This document shows, piece after piece, positions 60,340-64,000 of a stretch of 64,000 nt of DNA (position 1 is its first letter; each line of letters starts with the position of its first letter). Both the position numbers and the translations under genes were made by a program. The stretch covers positions 3,030,501 to 3,094,500 of the forward strand of contig NZ_CP063401.1 in the NCBI RefSeq assembly GCF_021729885.1, in the 5' to 3' direction. The DNA comes from Devosia sp. SL43. Its GTDB lineage: Bacteria > Pseudomonadota > Alphaproteobacteria > Rhizobiales > Devosiaceae. The notes below the pieces were generated by a model that saw only the letters and a list, made by a program, of their open reading frames with translations, made no database searches and had not been told where the DNA came from.

Positions 60340-62178
60340 TTACGACTTGGTCGGCTCGGCCGCCTTGGGCTTGCGCTTGAAGCTGTCCATGATGTTGCCG
60401 AACAGGTTCACCTCGGCGCCATGGCGCTTCATGATGAAATACTGCTGGGTGACCGACAGCGTGTTGTTCCAGGCCCAGTAGATCACCAGACCCGCCGGGA
60501 AGGTGCCCAGCATGAAGGTAAAGATGATGGGCATCCAGTTGAAGATCATCGCCTGGGTCGGATCCGGCGGCGGCGGGTTGAGCTTCATCTGCACCCACAT
60601 GGTGATGCCCATGATGACAGGCCACACGCCAAGGTGGAGGAAGCTGCCGATGACCGGCAGGGCGGTCGGCGTCCACGGGATCAGGCCGAACAGCGTGAAG
60701 ATATTGGTCGGATCGGGCGCTGCCAGATCCTGGATCCAGCCGAAGAACGGCGCATGGCGCATATCGAGGCTGATGAAGATAACGGTATAGAGCGCAAAGA
60801 AGACCGGGATCTGGATCAGGATCGGCCAGCATCCGGAGAGCGGGTTGATCTTCTCTTTCTTGTAGAGCTCCATCATCGCCTGCTGCTGGGCAGGCCGATC
60901 GTCCTTGAGACGCTCCTGGATCGACTTCATTTCCGGCTGCACGCGGCGCATCGCAGCCATCGAGGCATAGGAACGGTTGGCCAGCGGGAAGAAGATCGCC
61001 TTGACGATGACGGTCACGGCCAAGACTGCGAGGCCGAAATTTCCGATGATGCCGTTGAGGAATGTCAGCAGGTAGTACATCGGCTTGGTGATGAAGCTCA
61101 GCCAGCCCCAATCAATCAGCAGCTCGATACGATCGAAGCCATACTGGTTCTGGTAGGCCGTGATGACGGCTTCTTCCTTGGCGCCGGCAAACAGATAGCT
61201 CTCGCGCTCGGCGGTGGCGCCGGCGGCGACAACGAGCGGCGCCGTTTCGACATAGGAGGTCTGGTAGTCGTCATAGCCTGCCGTATTGGCCCAGCTGAAG
61301 CGCGCATTGAGCGCGGTGCCGGCGGGCGGCATGACGGCCGTGGCCCAGTATTTGTCCGAGAAGCCGAGCCAGCCCGAAGTGTTCTCGTAGGTGGCCTGGC
61401 CTTCCTTCTGCAGGTCGGCATACTTCTTGGAGACGAGGTTATTCGACCCCAGCACGCCATGCGGGCCTTCATGCTGGATGAAGAAATTGGCGACATGGGG
61501 CGTGTTGTAGCGGATGACGCGCGCATAGGGATAAAGCGCGACATCGCCGCCGGTCTGGTTCTCGATCGTCTGCTTGATCGTGAACAGATAATGCTCGTCG
61601 ACCGAAATGGTGCGGCGGAAAGTAAGGCCCGCGCCATTGTCCCAGACCAGGGTCACCGGCGTGGTCGCTGTCAGTGCGGCATTGCCGCCTTCTACTGCCC
61701 AGACCGTCTGCGCGGTCGGCACGGCGATCTGGTTGCCCGATACCGGTACCCAGCCTTCTTCGGCGAAGTAGGAGTTGGCGACGCCGGCCGGCGTCAGCAG
61801 CGTGATGATCGGCGATTCCGGATCGACCGTCTCGCGATACTGCTTGAGACGCAGATCGTCGATGCGGGCACCGGTCAGGTTGATCGAGCCCTCGAGGTCC
61901 TCGGTATTGATGGAGACGCGGCTCGTCGCGGCAATTGCTTCATCGCGTGTGGCAAAGGTCTGGCCAGTGGCGGCAGCTGGCGTCGCGGCAGCCTCGCCAG
62001 CGGTGGCGGGCGTCGTCGGTGTCGCCAGCGCCGCATCGGCGGCCGCCTGCTGCTCGGCAGCGATCTGGGCCTGCTGCTGGGCCCGTTCCATCTGCGGTCC
62101 CGCCACGAAGAACTGCCAGCCGAACAGCACGATCATGCTGAGCACGATGGCCAGGATGATGTTGCGATTGTTTTCCAT
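60340..62178 (-). CDS. yidC: membrane protein insertase YidC
   Basis: A 612-residue insertase. First helix at about 5-25 (IILAIVLSMIVLFGWQFFV), an Ala/Thr-rich linker, a large periplasmic P1 domain (about 75-360), and the conserved core of five helices with FLNGIIGNFGLAVLAVTVIVK, RRVQPEMKSIQERLKDD and the final PTALPVIGSFLHLGVW / YFIMKRHGAEVN segments. It folds and inserts inner-membrane proteins alone or with SecYEG. The start overlaps the rnpA stop by one base (TAATG). Confidence 0.96.
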   Translation of the reverse strand: MENNRNIILAIVLSMIVLFGWQFFVAGPQMERAQQQAQIAAEQQAAADAALATPTTPATAGEAAATPAAATGQTFATRDEAIAATSRVSINTEDLEGSINLTGARIDDLRLKQYRETVDPESPIITLLTPAGVANSYFAEEGWVPVSGNQIAVPTAQTVWAVEGGNAALTATTPVTLVWDNGAGLTFRRTISVDEHYLFTIKQTIENQTGGDVALYPYARVIRYNTPHVANFFIQHEGPHGVLGSNNLVSKKYADLQKEGQATYENTSGWLGFSDKYWATAVMPPAGTALNARFSWANTAGYDDYQTSYVETAPLVVAAGATAERESYLFAGAKEEAVITAYQNQYGFDRIELLIDWGWLSFITKPMYYLLTFLNGIIGNFGLAVLAVTVIVKAIFFPLANRSYASMAAMRRVQPEMKSIQERLKDDRPAQQQAMMELYKKEKINPLSGCWPILIQIPVFFALYTVIFISLDMRHAPFFGWIQDLAAPDPTNIFTLFGLIPWTPTALPVIGSFLHLGVWPVIMGITMWVQMKLNPPPPDPTQAMIFNWMPIIFTFMLGTFPAGLVIYWAWNNTLSVTQQYFIMKRHGAEVNLFGNIMDSFKRKPKAAEPTKS

Positions 62179-62582
62179 TATCTCGTTTTCCGTGGGCCGC
62201 GGCCGGAAGCATTGCGCTGATCGGCTGATCGGGTTGCGTGCACCTTGGTGATCAACGCGCCTAGATCGGCAACCAGCTTGGTAAAGGGTTCTGTCAGCGC
62301 TTCGCGCCGTCCGACCAGCACATAGTCATGAGCGGGGACAAAGTCACGCGAACATGCTGTCACAGCCGCGCGAAGGCGACGCTTTATGCGGTTGCGCTCG
62401 GGGGAATTGCCCGTCTTCTTGGTGACGGTAAAGCCAATGCCCGCTTCCGGCGCATCAGCTGCGGCGATAGCCTGCAGCCCAAACGCAGAACGCCCGGCGC
62501 GATTGCCCCGGGCGGCCCGTTGAAACTGGCTCCGCTTGGTCAGCCGGCGCAGCGCGCCAGGCTTGCTCTCCATGGCCGTCAT
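62178..62582 (-). CDS. rnpA: ribonuclease P protein component
   Basis: A 134-residue basic protein that helps the RNA subunit bind pre-tRNA. The RNR motif region reads GNSPERNRIKRRLRAAVT, preceded by GIGFTVTKKTG. ATG 62582 or the internal ATG at 62573 could be the start. It lies 14 nt after rpmH. The small yidD gene often found between rnpA and yidC is not present in this gap; rnpA and yidC overlap. Confidence 0.93.
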   Translation of the reverse strand: MTAMESKPGALRRLTKRSQFQRAARGNRAGRSAFGLQAIAAADAPEAGIGFTVTKKTGNSPERNRIKRRLRAAVTACSRDFVPAHDYVLVGRREALTEPFTKLVADLGALITKVHATRSADQRNASGRGPRKTR

Positions 62583-62596
62583 ACGGCCAGGCGGCC

Positions 62597-62731
62597 TTAG
62601 GCCGTGAGCTTCTTGCGGCCGTCGCGGCGGCGCTTGTTGATGATCGCACGACCGTCCTTGGTGGCCATACGGGCACGGAAACCGTGACGGCGGGCACGCA
62701 CGAGCTGGGACGGCTGGTAAGTACGCTTCAT
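62597..62731 (-). CDS. rpmH: 50S ribosomal protein L34
   Basis: A 44-residue protein, [19 protein letters not shown] then [20 protein letters not shown], the complete L34 sequence pattern. Too short for simple length filters but unmistakable. First gene of the cluster, 105 nt after a near-consensus promoter. Confidence 0.97.
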   Translation of the reverse strand: MKRTYQPSQLVRARRHGFRARMATKDGRAIINKRRRDGRKKLTA

Positions 62732-62835
62732 GACATCAAACCGCGCCGGGCACGGTTCCTCTTATTTGGCTCTGCATCAGCAGGAATTTCAGACACACAT
62801 CAAGCGCCAGGCGCCCACGGTGCGGGTTGGTGGGG

Positions 62836-62864
62836 TCTATAGGGAAAACTCGTGGCCAAGTCAA
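62836..62864 (-). promoter_or_regulatory. strong sigma70 promoter of the rpmH-rnpA-yidC-engB cluster
   Basis: On the minus strand: TTGACT (62864-62859), 17-nt spacer, TATAGA (62841-62836). The predicted start is near 62829, about 98 nt before the rpmH ATG. Good consensus fits the need for high ribosomal-protein expression. Confidence 0.7.
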
Positions 62865-62949
62865 CGCGCCAGACCAGATGTATGACTGTTGTTTTCGCGC
62901 GCATATCGCCCCATAAGTCCTGACAGTTGCATTTCGTGCCGTGGCGGTA

Positions 62950-64000
62950 ATGGCGGACATACTCAAACCCGATCTGTGCGTCATCGGCGGCGGCGAACTC
63001 GGCATCGGCCTTGCCATCAAGGCGCGCCAGCGTGGTCTGGACGTGGTGCTGGTGGAACGCCGAAGCGGCGAGGCCGGCGATCCCCGGCAGGGCAGCCTGC
63101 ATCGTGCCGCCTTCATGGCCAGCGCCGAACGCGCTCAGGCAATCCGCACCGCTGGAACCGTTGGCCTCGACACCGTCGAGCCCAAGCCCAATTTCCGCGC
63201 AATTGCCGAACACGCGGCTGCCACGGCCGACGCGGCCACGCCGCGCGATTCTGCCGAGCGTTTAGCGGCGCTTGGCGTCAACATCTTGGCTGGCGCCGCC
63301 AGCTTCAGCGATCGGCGTACGCTCAAGGTGGGCGATGCGGTGATCCGCGCCGGCCAGTTCGTGCTAGCCACCGGCGCCGCCCCAATCGTGCCCCCGCTGC
63401 CCGGGCTCGATCAAGTGCCCTATTTCACGGTTGATACGATCCTCTCCAACGTCCGCAAGCTCAGCCACTTGGTGGTGATCGGTGGCGATGCGACGGCGCT
63501 CGAACTGGCCCAGGCCTACCGCCGTCTGGGATCCGGTGTCACCGTGGTGCCGCAGGGGCAATTGCTTGCCGGGTTCGATCCCGAGCCCGCCGCCATGCTG
63601 CTGCGGGCGCTGCGCGAGGAAGGCATCGACATCCGCGATGGGGCGGAAGTCACGGCCATCCTGCCGCGCAGCCAGGGTACGGGTGTCACCATCCGCACCG
63701 CTGATGGCGTCGAGGATGGGCTCGATGTCTCCCATATCCTAGTCGCACTCGGCCGCATGCCTGATCTCGACCCGGCTTTGCTCGACAAGGCTAAGCTCAA
63801 GCGTGTTCGTGTGCAGGCCGATCAGCTGCTGGTCGGGCCCAATTGCCAAACCTCCAATGGCCGCATCTGCGCCATAGGCGGTGCCGCAGGCGAAAGCCGT
63901 CCCCACCGCGCGGTGCGCCAGGCCGACATGCTGCTCGACCGCCTGACCATCAGTCCCGGCGCGCGCCTCGATCCGCTACGGGTGCCGCTGCAGGTGGCAA
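62950..64000 (+). CDS. FAD-dependent pyridine-nucleotide oxidoreductase, 3' end cut by window
   Basis: From ATG 62950 (or in-frame GTG 62941) the frame is open to the edge, 350 codons. It has the FAD-binding start DLCVIGGGELGIGLAIKARQRGLDVVLVER, the FVLATGAAPIVPPLPG linker motif, a second Rossmann motif VVIGGDATALELAQAYRRLGSGVTVV and the ILVALGRMPDLD motif, the plan of dihydrolipoamide dehydrogenase/mercuric reductase. The active-site CxxxxC is missing: where GGTCLNVGC would stand the sequence is GDPRQGSLHRAAF. So it probably does not do dithiol chemistry. Its C-terminal dimerisation domain is not visible. Confidence 0.85.
   Translation, partial: MADILKPDLCVIGGGELGIGLAIKARQRGLDVVLVERRSGEAGDPRQGSLHRAAFMASAERAQAIRTAGTVGLDTVEPKPNFRAIAEHAAATADAATPRDSAERLAALGVNILAGAASFSDRRTLKVGDAVIRAGQFVLATGAAPIVPPLPGLDQVPYFTVDTILSNVRKLSHLVVIGGDATALELAQAYRRLGSGVTVVPQGQLLAGFDPEPAAMLLRALREEGIDIRDGAEVTAILPRSQGTGVTIRTADGVEDGLDVSHILVALGRMPDLDPALLDKAKLKRVRVQADQLLVGPNCQTSNGRICAIGGAAGESRPHRAVRQADMLLDRLTISPGARLDPLRVPLQVA

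Overview
The window is high-GC chromosomal DNA from an alphaproteobacterium of the order Hyphomicrobiales, most likely Devosia or a close relative. The support is gene content and order: pckA diverging from chvI-chvG-hprK-EIIA-HPr, followed by ahcY, a DivL homologue with tyrosine in its H-box, and tsaE, which is the rhizobial arrangement. Sequences resembling CtrA boxes (TTAA-N7-TTAA) and an EcfG promoter (GGAAC-N17-CGTT) agree with this. The genus is inferred from overall flavour, not from a marker search. I saw no tRNA, rRNA, CRISPR array or classical transposase.

Layout. 0-2.3 kb: the 5' end of selO (cut by the window edge), a HAD phosphatase and a SleB-type cell-wall hydrolase. 2.8-14.9 kb: the conserved core of gluconeogenesis (pckA), acid/envelope two-component signalling (ChvG-ChvI), the regulatory PTS (HprK, EIIA-Man, HPr), a frameshifted GrpB-family gene, DUF2937, ahcY, divL and tsaE. 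14.9-19.9 kb: an accessory, repeat-rich segment with two small GIY-YIG nuclease genes, each flanked by its own type of paired palindrome, a tandem array of REPIN-like palindromes separated by internally deleted copies of the first GIY-YIG gene, a low-GC caspase-like gene and an APH-type kinase. 19.9-34 kb: polA, a KaiC-like ATPase with a hybrid histidine kinase behind a candidate EcfG promoter, a lytic transglycosylase, a Castor/Pollux-like channel behind a candidate CtrA box, and treZ-treY. 34-46.5 kb: cspA, a sugar ABC transporter with a Gfo/Idh/MocA dehydrogenase, a zinc efflux unit (SmtB/CzrA-type ArsR, operator, CDF exporter), an AcuI-type reductase, an ABC exporter and an aldo/keto reductase. 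46.6-54.7 kb: a VOC protein, a pyrimidine nucleotidase-like HAD enzyme, a secreted protein of unknown function, ilvA, a DDN-like oxidoreductase, a TetR-MFS efflux pair and argB. 54.8-59.6 kb: ECF sigma and anti-sigma, a fasciclin protein, MsrB, a nitrilase-family hydrolase, a glutamine amidotransferase and a DUF1801 protein. 59.6-64 kb: the engB-yidC-rnpA-rpmH cluster and the start of an FAD-dependent oxidoreductase.

Working together: the 4.8-8.8 kb genes form one regulatory cascade linking envelope state to carbon/nitrogen regulation. The 22.9-26.9 kb pair looks like a stress-induced KaiC/kinase signalling module. The 54.8-57.7 kb genes resemble the SigK-RskA-fasciclin arrangement with an added methionine repair enzyme. 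The strongest candidate for an undescribed system is the pairing of GIY-YIG nucleases with cognate REPIN-like palindromes and the internally deleted derivatives (15.4-17.0 kb and 19.4-19.9 kb). This resembles RAYT/REPIN systems but with a different nuclease family.
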